Source of the DNA: a gamma proteobacterium HTCC2207
GTDB lineage: Bacteria; Pseudomonadota; Gammaproteobacteria; Pseudomonadales; Porticoccaceae
DNA length: 64,000 bases
NCBI GenBank assembly: GCA_905182275.1
Contig: CAJJAU010000003.1
Coordinates: forward strand, 36,308-100,307
Reading direction: 5' to 3'
Positions within the stretch are counted from its first letter, which is position 1, and each line of letters starts with the position of its first letter. Below the pieces are notes generated by a model. The model worked only from the letters and a program-made list of their open reading frames with translations. It was not told the origin of the DNA and did not search any database. Made by a program: the position numbers and the translations under genes. This document shows, in pieces, positions 56,984 through 64,000 of the stretch.

Positions 56984-58384
56984 TTAATAAATGATACCTT
57001 TAGAGATCACGCGGTAAATATCTTGAGTGTGACGAATATCAATCAAGGGGTTACTGTTGAGTATCAAGATATCGGCTACTTTACCCTCATCGATTGTCCC
57101 CATTTCTTGCTGTAAGTTGAAAAACTCAGCGGGTGTTAGCGTAGCGGATCTTATCGCCTCTTTGGGAGACAGGCCTGCATCGACTAAAAGTTCCAGTTCT
57201 TTATGGAGACTAAATCCTGGGGTTAGGTAGCCAATAGGAGTGTCGGTACCAGCTAAAATTTTAACGCCATTTTGATTAAATAAGTTAACAATCTTCATAC
57301 TCCAATCATTAAAGATTGTAGCATTTTCACTAACGGCTTCCTCAGCTTCAATGACAGAATTTGCTTGCCAGTCTTCTCGTACCGTACCTGGAAGGAATTT
57401 GTAGGTATCTCTCCATTGTGGATCTGCAAAAAGTCGCTTCGATCCATAGGAGTTAATAGTCAATGTGGGTGTCTGAAAAACTTCATACTTGGCTAATTTT
57501 CGGATAATCGTGTTGCAGCGTTTTTTATCGAAATTTGCAATAGCCGCATAGCGTTGAGATTTATGAATCTTTGATCTTAAGGCAGAGCCAGCAAGTTCTT
57601 CTTTATTATCCAGTAGGTGCTGTCTCTCAATTATAGTCTCATCAGCATCTAACGCGCATGCCAGATCAAGATTACGTATGTGCTGCATGCCACCTAAGCC
57701 AGCCTCGATCGCCTCTAACAGGTCAATACTGAGCGGTATGTGCCCAGTGACCCTAAGACCTCTTTCTTGAGCGATTTTAAGGAGCTTTAAGTACGTAGGC
57801 CGCGATAACATTTCATAAGATTTTAAGAACGTAGCACCTTCGAGGACTAAATCGTCGACTATTCTCTCGATATCAGACTGCTCATCAATGCCAATTGACA
57901 ACTCAGGAAACCCGGGTTCCATACCCTTATAAACTCTATCTTTCCCGTCGATAAGAGGGCCTGAGAAAAACAGTCTAGGTGCCTTTTCAGGGTGATTTGT
58001 GGCGTAGTCTCTGGCAGGTTTTAACCGATTCAGAACAGCGCCAGTATCCCTAATACTGGTAATTCCATTGCGAAGAAAAAGGTCATAGGAAGTCTGATAG
58101 TCAAGATCAGGTATAAAGGTTAGGTGCACATGCGCATCCCAAAGACCCGGTAAAACAAATTTATCCTTTGCGTCAATAACAATATCTTGCTCGCCGATCT
58201 CAGCACTGTGATCTGGTGACAGGATGGACTGAATTACCCCGTTTTCAACAATAAGGGTCATAGACGACCTAGTGGGGTTTACTGCATCGATCAGCGTGGC
58301 ATTGGTAATGACTAACCGAGCTTCCGCAAACACCGGAAAATGAAATAAAATTAAGCCTAAAATAACTACTCTTCGTTTGGACAT
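56984..58384 (-). CDS. Secreted amidohydrolase family protein
   Basis: The 466-residue protein has a signal peptide (VVILGLILFHFPVFAEA) and an amidohydrolase fold: LVLPGL-like KFVLPGLWDAHVHLTF with metal ligands His85 and His87, a lysine candidate for carbamylation in TFLKSYEML, His in VTGHIPL, MQHIRNLDL and Asp in LAGTDTPIG. The end DEGKVADILILNSNPLIDI is typical of imidazolonepropionase-like and prolidase-like periplasmic enzymes. Substrate unknown. It lies 95 bases after the aminotransferase gene on the same strand. Confidence 0.88.
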   Translation of the reverse strand: MSKRRVVILGLILFHFPVFAEARLVITNATLIDAVNPTRSSMTLIVENGVIQSILSPDHSAEIGEQDIVIDAKDKFVLPGLWDAHVHLTFIPDLDYQTSYDLFLRNGITSIRDTGAVLNRLKPARDYATNHPEKAPRLFFSGPLIDGKDRVYKGMEPGFPELSIGIDEQSDIERIVDDLVLEGATFLKSYEMLSRPTYLKLLKIAQERGLRVTGHIPLSIDLLEAIEAGLGGMQHIRNLDLACALDADETIIERQHLLDNKEELAGSALRSKIHKSQRYAAIANFDKKRCNTIIRKLAKYEVFQTPTLTINSYGSKRLFADPQWRDTYKFLPGTVREDWQANSVIEAEEAVSENATIFNDWSMKIVNLFNQNGVKILAGTDTPIGYLTPGFSLHKELELLVDAGLSPKEAIRSATLTPAEFFNLQQEMGTIDEGKVADILILNSNPLIDIRHTQDIYRVISKGIIY

Positions 58385-58479
58385 AAACTCACCCTCATAC
58401 TAAATTAATTTATTAACACTACAAGTAAACCAACATTAACCACTGGCTCACCATTGGCGGCTTAACCACCCCGAATGAT

Positions 58480-59706
58480 CTAAATAACACTTTCCAGCGC
58501 CGTGATTAGTCGACTAACTTCTTCTGCGCTCGTGTAATGTACAAATGACAGACGCACGACGCCTTGGTCAGGGGGAATATCCAAAGCCTCCATCAGTCGA
58601 TAGGCATAGCAATTGCCATTCGCAATACCGATATTCTGCTCGGCCAGTTTCTCCGCAATAACGGCTGGATCAACGCCATGGACAGTAAAGGAAACAGTGG
58701 GCGCTCTGTTGTCCGCAGTATCTTTTCCGATCAACCGTATTGCTGTCCGTTTTTTCAAAAAATTCAGCAGTGGCTTCAAAATTTCTATTTCTGAGCTATG
58801 CAGAAGTGCTCCCACTCGGCGGGCTTTCGGTGACTTGTCAGTGGCACTAAAATGATGAGCATCTATTGCTTCAAAATAATCAATCACCCCATTAACAGAG
58901 GCAATCTGTGCATGATCTGGCCCGGCGGGTGTGAATCGGCTCGTCGCAGACCCAACGTTAAAAAAGTGTCCCTGGCTAGGTAGTGCTTTATTCAGTGCAT
59001 CACGCATAATCATAACGCCAAGATGCGGGCCGTAAACTTTATACAACGAAAAAAAGTAGATGTCAGCGCCCAGCGCTTCCACATCAGGAAGTCCATGGCC
59101 TGCATAGGAAACCCCGTCAACAAATGCCAGAGCACCGACAGCATGAATCTTATCTGCCCATTCACGCACTGGGTTGATACTGCCGACAATATTCGAGCAA
59201 TGGGTAAAGGCTACTACCCGCGTCTTTTCGTTGAGTAGGGCATCCAATCCTTTGTCCTCTAGCTCTGCGGTCTGAGGATTAACTTGCCACTCCCGAATAA
59301 CGATACCCTGTGCTTCTAATCGTCGCCAAACACCGATATTGGCCTCATGATCCTGGTTAGTAACAATAATCTCATCACCCGGCTGCAAGTAATCTCGCAA
59401 TGCTTGCGCAACCACATAACTATTTTGAGACGTTGAGGCGCTAAAATGAACCTCGTCAGGGGCGACATTAAGCCATGAGCCCATGCGCTCGCGAGCGCGA
59501 GTCATTTCTTGACCAGCGCCAATCGAAGGCTCAAAACAATAGTAGGGCTGGACTTTAGTGGTTGTATAGTAGTGATGAAGGGCATCAATCATTTGCGCAC
59601 AGGCGTAGGAACCGCCTGCATTTTCAAAATGCGCAAAACCAGCTAGCGATGGCTCACTAAAAGCTGGGAATTGTTGCCTTACAAAGTCTATATCTAATTT
59701 AGTCAT
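58480..59706 (-). CDS. Class-V PLP-dependent aminotransferase (cysteine desulfurase-like)
   Basis: The 408-residue protein has the class-V fold with FAHFENAGGSYACAQMI at the start, SASTSQNSYVVAQAL, DGVSYAGHGLPDVEALGAD and the PLP lysine in FFSLYKVYGPHLGVM. It belongs to the VC1184-like group annotated as cysteine desulfurase-like, but lacks the reactive-Cys loop context of SufS that I would expect, so the reaction is uncertain. I chose ATG 59706 over the ATG at 59763, because the family begins at this point. It is divergent from the MFS gene. Confidence 0.85.
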   Translation of the reverse strand: MTKLDIDFVRQQFPAFSEPSLAGFAHFENAGGSYACAQMIDALHHYYTTTKVQPYYCFEPSIGAGQEMTRARERMGSWLNVAPDEVHFSASTSQNSYVVAQALRDYLQPGDEIIVTNQDHEANIGVWRRLEAQGIVIREWQVNPQTAELEDKGLDALLNEKTRVVAFTHCSNIVGSINPVREWADKIHAVGALAFVDGVSYAGHGLPDVEALGADIYFFSLYKVYGPHLGVMIMRDALNKALPSQGHFFNVGSATSRFTPAGPDHAQIASVNGVIDYFEAIDAHHFSATDKSPKARRVGALLHSSEIEILKPLLNFLKKRTAIRLIGKDTADNRAPTVSFTVHGVDPAVIAEKLAEQNIGIANGNCYAYRLMEALDIPPDQGVVRLSFVHYTSAEEVSRLITALESVI

Positions 59707-59834
59707 CAGGTCTCTTTCTAAATAGGCTGAGTGCATGTTCTCATTCCAAATAGCCATTCGCAACCTTAGGTGCTGACGATTTGATTAAACAGGCTATTCG
59801 GCTATGATTACCAAAACAAAAAAAGGAATAGGGC

Positions 59835-61145
59835 ATGCAGAAGTCACAACCGAACAATATTCGTAAAGTGGCCTTAACATCTTTGGCCGGAACTAGTATC
59901 GAATGGTATGACTTTTTCCTCTATGGAACGGCTGCAGCTATCATTTTTCCTAAAGCATTCTTCCCAGCAGATATGCCGGCAATGGTTGCACTGATCGCTT
60001 CGTTTAGCACTTTCGCGGTAGGCTTTTTAGCAAGGCCATTGGGCGGAATTATATTTGGTCATTTTGGCGATCGTGTCGGTCGCAAACAAACCCTAGTCAT
60101 CGCTTTGTTGATTATGGGCGCATCAACCACATTGATTGGATTCCTTCCCACTTACGAAACCATCGGATATTTGGCACCACTAATCCTGGTGTTGTTGCGG
60201 TTTGTGCAGGGTCTGGCGATTGGTGGCCAGTGGGGCGGAGCAATGCTTCTGGTGACGGAGAGCGCACCTCCGGAGAAACGTGGCTGGTATGGTGCTTATG
60301 CCCAAGCTGGCGCCCCTATTGGCGTTATCCTTGCTAACTTGGCTTTTTTGGGTGTCAGTGGAGGTTTAAGCGAAGAAGCCTTTATGGACTGGGGTTGGCG
60401 AATCCCATTCATCGCCAGTATTTTACTGATTTTTGTGAGCTTATATGTTCAGCTGAATCTTGAAGACACTGAAGCCTTCAAAAAATTAGCCGCTAGTCAG
60501 ACTCAGGACATGAGTGCAGGTAAGGTAGTGAAAAGGTCACCGATTATTGAGGTACTGTCACGCCATCCTGGACGCATTTTTCTCGCCGCAGGAGCCTTCC
60601 TTTCTATCCAGGTAACATTCTATATCTTGATCGCTTTTATTATGGCCTATGGCGTCAACTCACCGTCCGTCATGTTGTCGCGTGACACCATGCTTACCTC
60701 TGTTCTTATTGCTGCTGTCATCATGGTGCCAGCCCAATTTTGGGCCGCCGGTTTGTCCGACAGAATAGGGCGCAAGCGCGTGTATCTGTGGGGTGCAGTT
60801 TTATCTGGTATTTGGGCTTTTGCCCTGTTTCCACTGGTTGATACTGGCAATGTTTACATAGTTACTGGTGCTATAAGCCTTGGACTGATTTTTGTAGGGA
60901 TGCAATATGGCCCTCAAGCAGCATTTTTTACTGAACTATTCAGTACCGAGGTTCGATATTCCGGGGCATCTTTGGGTTATCAGATAGGCGCAATCTTGGG
61001 AGGGGCACTTGCGCCTACCATCGCAGTTATGTTGTGGAATACCTATGGCGTTGTTTATGTTTCGGTGTATATGGCGCTGGCGGCCGTGGCAACAATTATC
61101 TGTGTCTCGCTACTGACAGAGACGTCGGGTAATCAGTTAGATTAA
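59835..61145 (+). CDS. MFS transporter, metabolite:H+ symporter (MHS/ProP-like) family
   Basis: The 436-residue protein has twelve membrane helices and the MHS signatures ASTSIEWYDFFLYG-like AGTSIEWYDFFLYGTAAA, GGIIFGHFGDRVGRKQTL between helices 2 and 3, GLAIGGQWGGAMLLVTESAP and RIPFIASILLIFVSLY. Members take up osmolytes, dicarboxylates or aromatic acids with protons. The substrate is unknown; position next to a PLP enzyme and a hydrolase suggests an organic acid or amine. Ends 168 bases before the convergent sulfatase stop. Confidence 0.9.
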   Translation: MQKSQPNNIRKVALTSLAGTSIEWYDFFLYGTAAAIIFPKAFFPADMPAMVALIASFSTFAVGFLARPLGGIIFGHFGDRVGRKQTLVIALLIMGASTTLIGFLPTYETIGYLAPLILVLLRFVQGLAIGGQWGGAMLLVTESAPPEKRGWYGAYAQAGAPIGVILANLAFLGVSGGLSEEAFMDWGWRIPFIASILLIFVSLYVQLNLEDTEAFKKLAASQTQDMSAGKVVKRSPIIEVLSRHPGRIFLAAGAFLSIQVTFYILIAFIMAYGVNSPSVMLSRDTMLTSVLIAAVIMVPAQFWAAGLSDRIGRKRVYLWGAVLSGIWAFALFPLVDTGNVYIVTGAISLGLIFVGMQYGPQAAFFTELFSTEVRYSGASLGYQIGAILGGALAPTIAVMLWNTYGVVYVSVYMALAAVATIICVSLLTETSGNQLD

Positions 61146-61313
61146 TTCTTGCAGCAATTAACGGTGTGGTCGATGGGGATTGGGTCCGTAACCGCAGATT
61201 TGATGGATTAACCAGTGCCAATTTCGGAATTCTATTGCAACTACGATCAAAAAAGATAGTAGACACTAAACAGAGATTTACGTCGTTTATGCTCAAGACG
61301 AAGCTTATCATCG

Positions 61314-62957
61314 TTAATCATCAGCAGTGTGAGACGCCCGAGTTAATGGGCTCTCGGCCCATCCATAGCGAACGGACTTCGCCTCTAAAAGAGTGCTTTT
61401 GGGGATTCGCAAAGGTTTACTATATAGCCTCCAAGCGCCGCCATTGACGCGGTATCCAACCGAATCATCGACTTCCGAGGGCACAATGCTGGCCACGCCT
61501 GCGCTATTAATCATGGTCTTGGGTACTTGAGTAACGGGTTGCTCTCCATCTGGCCAAAAGTCTTTAGCCATCGCTAATTCAGTTATCTCGCTGTAGTCGA
61601 CAATCCTGCTCTGCCAGTCTGTTAGTGCACTCCTCATGCGGCCCAGAGTAGATATGTGTTTGGTAGAATCGACTATATTGTTGATTTCATGGGGATCGGA
61701 GACTATATCGTATAGCTCTTCTGCTGGGCGTGGCTCAAACCAAAAGCGTTGCGCTGTATTTAGCTTACCTGCAGATAAGTGCTGCCAGAGCGTTTGCATG
61801 GTGGCCAGTCGATCGCGATAAGTAATATGCTGTGCGCCTGGTATGTTTGGAAGAGAATTTTTAATATATTTAAACTGGCTATCTCGCACTGCGCGCTCGC
61901 GAGAGTTAAAGCCGTCTAGTCGATCTTTGGCCGCATAAATGTAATTTCTCTCATGGCTAGCCCCCGGAACTAGCTGAGCAGTGCCATGCATGTAGTCTGG
62001 AACCGGAATCCCCGCTATGGCCAAAACGCTGGGCCCTATATCGACAAAGCTAATCAGTTTTTTATCGGCACTACCAGGAATCAAAGTCTCCGGCTTTATG
62101 CCTTTTGGCCAGTGAATAATTAATGGCACCTTGATGCCACTGTCATAGATTTCACGTTTGGCTCGGGGCAGGCCGTCACCATGGTCGGTAGTCCAGATAA
62201 CAATGGTATTCTCGGCCAAGCCATCTTCTCTAAGCTGGAGAAGCCATTTTCCGACCATCTGATCCATGGTAAAAATATTATTGTAGTGCTGAGCAATATC
62301 GGTTCGGATCGTGTCATGGTCGGGGTAGTAGGGGGGCACTAAGACCTGATCTGCATGGACTACTTTTGCGCGGCTACCTTTAGCATTGTTCATCGCCACC
62401 TTGCGAGGAAACATCTGCTGCTCATGGGTTTCGGTAAGCGTCACGAAGCCAAAAAACGGCTGACCATCTGCGCGACCCTGCCAAGTAGGTTCCGCACCCT
62501 CGTAGTCCCAGATACTAAAAGGTCCTGAACCGGCAGAAGTATTGCTGAACTGATAGTCTAGCTTAGAGCTCGTGAATGTGTAATAGCCTTGGCGACGTAA
62601 TAATTCTGGATAGGCTTTAATATGCGCGGGTGGAACCGACCGGTAGGGTGACTCTTTAAAAGAACGGGTGCGCATATGCTGTGCGCCAACTGACATCTGA
62701 TGTACAGCGAGTATATGCGCTGCACGACTCGGTGCGCAGACGCCGGCAGTCGTGAACGTATTCGGATAGCGAATACTGGTACTTGCGAGACGGTCGAGAT
62801 TTGGCGTAACAGCCACTTCATCGCCAAAGGCTCCTACTCTGGCACTCATATCTTCTGCCATAATTAATAGGATATTCGGTCGCTGCTGTGCATGCGCACT
62901 AGTAGTTAATAGCATAAGCACTTGGCAAAGAACGACTATTTTTGATCTTGTGTGCAT
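61314..62957 (-). CDS. Secreted sulfatase (S1 family)
   Basis: This 547-residue enzyme has a signal peptide (cleavage near SAHA, residue 23) and the sulfatase core: RPNILLIMAEDMSARVGAFG with metal-binding acids, the formylglycine site CAPSR with Cys74, WTTDHGDGLPRAKREIYDSG and KVPLIIHWP. Cys74 must be oxidised by a maturase encoded elsewhere. The EDMS form is common in sulfatases of marine bacteria acting on glycans such as heparan-like N-sulfates, by memory. A small C-terminal domain (about residues 470-547) follows the catalytic part. Substrate not determined; fits use of marine sulfated polysaccharides. Confidence 0.9.
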   Translation of the reverse strand: MHTRSKIVVLCQVLMLLTTSAHAQQRPNILLIMAEDMSARVGAFGDEVAVTPNLDRLASTSIRYPNTFTTAGVCAPSRAAHILAVHQMSVGAQHMRTRSFKESPYRSVPPAHIKAYPELLRRQGYYTFTSSKLDYQFSNTSAGSGPFSIWDYEGAEPTWQGRADGQPFFGFVTLTETHEQQMFPRKVAMNNAKGSRAKVVHADQVLVPPYYPDHDTIRTDIAQHYNNIFTMDQMVGKWLLQLREDGLAENTIVIWTTDHGDGLPRAKREIYDSGIKVPLIIHWPKGIKPETLIPGSADKKLISFVDIGPSVLAIAGIPVPDYMHGTAQLVPGASHERNYIYAAKDRLDGFNSRERAVRDSQFKYIKNSLPNIPGAQHITYRDRLATMQTLWQHLSAGKLNTAQRFWFEPRPAEELYDIVSDPHEINNIVDSTKHISTLGRMRSALTDWQSRIVDYSEITELAMAKDFWPDGEQPVTQVPKTMINSAGVASIVPSEVDDSVGYRVNGGAWRLYSKPLRIPKSTLLEAKSVRYGWAESPLTRASHTADD

Positions 62958-63155
62958 TCAGATACCCGTTGCTAATTTATTTATTTTCCCTTTGATTTGT
63001 CTGCCACTTTAAGGGTTTGCGCGCGGATTAGTTTAGCACTAAGGCTAGAAGTTTTATTTTTGAGAGAGGCGCTAGTGATAATCGCTTATTATACAGGACT
63101 TTATTGGACTGGGCGAAGGGGTTTGAATTGTTGGATTTGTTTCCCACGAATTTAG

Positions 63156-63371
63156 AGTGGCTACAGAAGCAAAAATCATAGCAATGAAAAACGTAAGGCT
63201 AATTCAGGTACTCTCGCCCAAGGGATTGCAGGAGACATTCGAGTGTCAGGAGGCGCACAACGCCTTGCAATTGTTAAACACGCATTAGCTATGGGAATGT
63301 CAGTAGGTGTAGCTAAGACATTTGTACACGTTGATATTCGCAAGACCCCAGCTATGTGTTGGTGTTACTAA
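63156..63371 (+). pseudogene. Remnant of a peptidase M15A (phage lysin-like) domain
   Basis: A 71-codon open stretch begins right after an in-frame TAG (63153-63155) and ends at TAA 63369-63371, with no usable early start codon. It reads as the C-terminal part of peptidase M15A: SGYRSKNHSN, GIAGDIRVSGGAQR, TFVHVDIRKTPAMCWCY. The FVHVD motif still has its His and Asp, but the first zinc ligand expected three residues before the G of GIAGD is Leu instead of His. I read it as a truncated, inactive gene, likely phage-derived, beside the tRNA genes. Confidence 0.78.
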
Positions 63372-63376
63372 TTTCA

Positions 63377-63410
63377 TAGATCGAGGTGGCCGCTAGATCG
63401 AGGCGGCTTA
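63377..63410. repeat. Tandem 17-bp direct repeat
   Basis: TAGATCGAGGTGGC (63377-63390) recurs as TAGATCGAGGCGGC (63394-63407) with one difference, giving a 17-base period. It lies just after the M15A remnant and before tRNA-His. Confidence 0.85.
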
Positions 63411-63466
63411 CATAACAAGACTGTCAAAATACTATCAAATTTCCAATATTTACACCTAAAATAATC

Positions 63467-63483
63467 ATAAATCATTGATTTAT
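63467..63483. repeat. 17-bp AT-rich palindrome downstream of tRNA-His
   Basis: ATAAATCATTGATTTAT is symmetric around T63475 and sits 12 bases beyond the CCA end of tRNA-His. It could be a weak transcript end for the tRNA operon or a protein-binding site; it lacks a GC-rich stem. Confidence 0.5.
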
Positions 63484-63495
63484 ATAGGGAATTAA

Positions 63496-63571
63496 TGGGG
63501 TGGACGACGGGGATTGAACCCGCGACCACCGGAATCACAATCCGGGGCTCTACCAACTGAGCTACGTCCAC
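63496..63571 (-). tRNA. tRNA-His (anticodon GTG)
   Basis: On the minus strand the acceptor stem GTGGACG/CGTCCAC, the D arm AGCTCAGTTGGTAGAGC, the anticodon loop TTGTGAT, the T arm with GGTTCAATCC and an encoded CCA end are all present. A G precedes the 5' end and faces C73, the histidine-specific extra pair. Last gene of the three-tRNA transcript. Confidence 0.97.
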
Positions 63572-63608
63572 CATTAAACAGGAACAACATTTGAAGACTT
63601 TTGAAAGA

Positions 63609-63685
63609 TGGTCCGCCCACCAGGGCTCGAACCTGGAACCTTCCGCTTAGAAGGCGGATGCTCTATCCAATTGAGCTATGGGCGG
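63609..63685 (-). tRNA. tRNA-Arg (anticodon TCT)
   Basis: Acceptor stem CCGCCCA/TGGGCGG, D arm AGCTCAATTGGATAGAGC, anticodon loop with TCT between CCGCC and GCGG-type arms, T arm GGTTCGAGCC and an encoded CCA end, 77 nt in all. Middle gene of the cluster. Confidence 0.96.
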
Positions 63686-63707
63686 TATAGAGTTCAAGCC
63701 AGAAAAG

Positions 63708-63784
63708 TGGTCGGGGATGAGGGATTCGAACCCCCGACATCCTGCTCCCAAAGCAGGCGCGCTACCAGACTGCGCTAATCCCCG
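63708..63784 (-). tRNA. tRNA-Pro (anticodon TGG)
   Basis: Acceptor stem CGGGGAT/ATCCCCG with the proline-type C1-G72 pair, D arm AGCGCAGTCTGGTAGCGC, anticodon loop TTTGGGA, T arm GGTTCGAATCC and an encoded CCA end. It is the first gene after the promoter; proM-argX-hisR type clusters are common in Gammaproteobacteria. Confidence 0.97.
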
Positions 63785-63819
63785 AAAATCTTTTCAAGCG
63801 GTCTTTCTTTCGAGCGCGC

Positions 63820-63848
63820 ATGATACTTACCATCCGAGTTACCGTCAA
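63820..63848 (-). promoter_or_regulatory. Strong promoter of the tRNA-Pro-Arg-His operon
   Basis: On the minus strand TTGACG (63848-63843) and TATCAT (63825-63820) are separated by exactly 17 bases. The next bases are GCGCGCTCG, a GC-rich discriminator of the type found at ppGpp-repressed stable-RNA promoters. Transcription would begin near 63813, about 29 bases before tRNA-Pro. Confidence 0.82.
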
Positions 63849-64000
63849 TCTGAAATGACTACTTCTTAGAAGAAACTCTGGAGTATCTCAAATGAGCGCT
63901 TCGCGAGCCTCGGATCACATTGATAGAATCATCATATTTATGGCTTAACTACCTCTTTATTGGGTGTTACTGATGGATACTTGCTAGAGTGAGCACTAGA

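Noticed and set aside
61166..61447. 93-codon frame between the MFS and sulfatase genes
   Set aside because: Overlaps the sulfatase C-terminus, lacks a ribosome site and has no family features.
1..64000. CRISPR arrays, insertion sequences, intact prophage or toxin-antitoxin genes
   Set aside because: I found no repeat-spacer pattern, transposase, integrase or phage structural gene; the only phage-like trace is the M15A fragment near 63.2 kb.
63785..64000. Gene at the right edge
   Set aside because: Apart from the tRNA promoter, only an 18-codon frame is visible; nothing supportable.

Overview
The window reads as an ordinary chromosomal segment of a free-living, aerobic, probably marine gammaproteobacterium with moderate GC content. 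The evidence is gene content and order: SRP RNA-dnaX-ybaB-recR, rnd-ycgL-ycgN, dapA-bamC-MBL hydrolase, lpxH-ppiB-glnS-cysS...folD, NhaB, FabV and an AddAB-like nuclease pair. Several of these blocks match Pseudomonas-type synteny as I remember it. A cellvibrionale/SAR92-like organism would fit, but that is inference. I see no intact prophage, transposase, CRISPR array or large secretion or defence locus.

Layout. 1-0.76 kb: 5' part of a peptide-binding lipoprotein gene, cut by the window edge. 0.9-6.2 kb: ffs (4.5S RNA) with its own promoter, then a tight seven-gene operon dnaX-ybaB-recR-rnd-ycgL-ycgN-orf; dnaX carries a programmed -1 frameshift signal and an 11-copy GAAACT repeat. 6.2-7.9 kb: DUF6249 membrane protein, ECF sigma factor and a small membrane protein (minus strand). 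8-11.9 kb: MoxR ATPase, VWA protein and an acyl-CoA synthetase. 11.9-21.6 kb: nhaB, nudC, sohB, a Kef-type antiporter, a 38-residue membrane protein, nadA, bepA, an AI-2E family exporter and a DUF2244 protein. 21.6-26.4 kb: aceE-aceF-gloA behind a promoter flanked by two related palindromes. 26.4-32.8 kb: a GNAT-like acyltransferase, fabV, lpxL, dapA, bamC and an MBL hydrolase. 32.8-33.6 kb: a 789-bp non-coding stretch holding DnaA-box matches.

33.6-45.4 kb: rsmJ, DMT transporter, dapE, cmoM, a membrane J-protein, DAHP synthase and an AddA/AddB-like helicase-nuclease pair. 45.4-49.7 kb: rmuC and a DUF2489 protein, facing trmA-phhB-tusE and a Bax-inhibitor-1 protein. 49.8-56.8 kb: lpxH-ppiB (minus), glnS-cysS (plus), a glycerophosphodiesterase, an enoyl-CoA hydratase and folD. 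56.9-63.4 kb: an accessory-looking block with a secreted amidohydrolase, a class-V aminotransferase, an MHS-type transporter, a secreted sulfatase and a broken peptidase M15A fragment. 63.5-63.85 kb: tRNA-Pro, tRNA-Arg and tRNA-His on the minus strand behind one strong promoter with a GC-rich discriminator.

How the genes fit together: replication and recombination (dnaX, ybaB, recR, addAB, rmuC), tRNA and ribosome modification (rsmJ, cmoM, trmA, tusE), aminoacylation (glnS, cysS), the envelope (lpxL, lpxH, bamC, bepA), pyruvate entry into the TCA cycle (aceEF), fatty-acid metabolism (fadD, fabV, enoyl-CoA hydratase), lysine and aromatic synthesis (dapA, dapE, DAHP synthase) and sodium/proton homeostasis. 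I did not find a clearly new system. The best leads are the dnaX recoding signal with its repeat, the paired operators before aceE, the DnaA-box gap, tusE without tusBCD next to it, the ECF sigma/DUF6249 module, and the accessory block with a phage-lysin-like remnant beside the tRNA genes.
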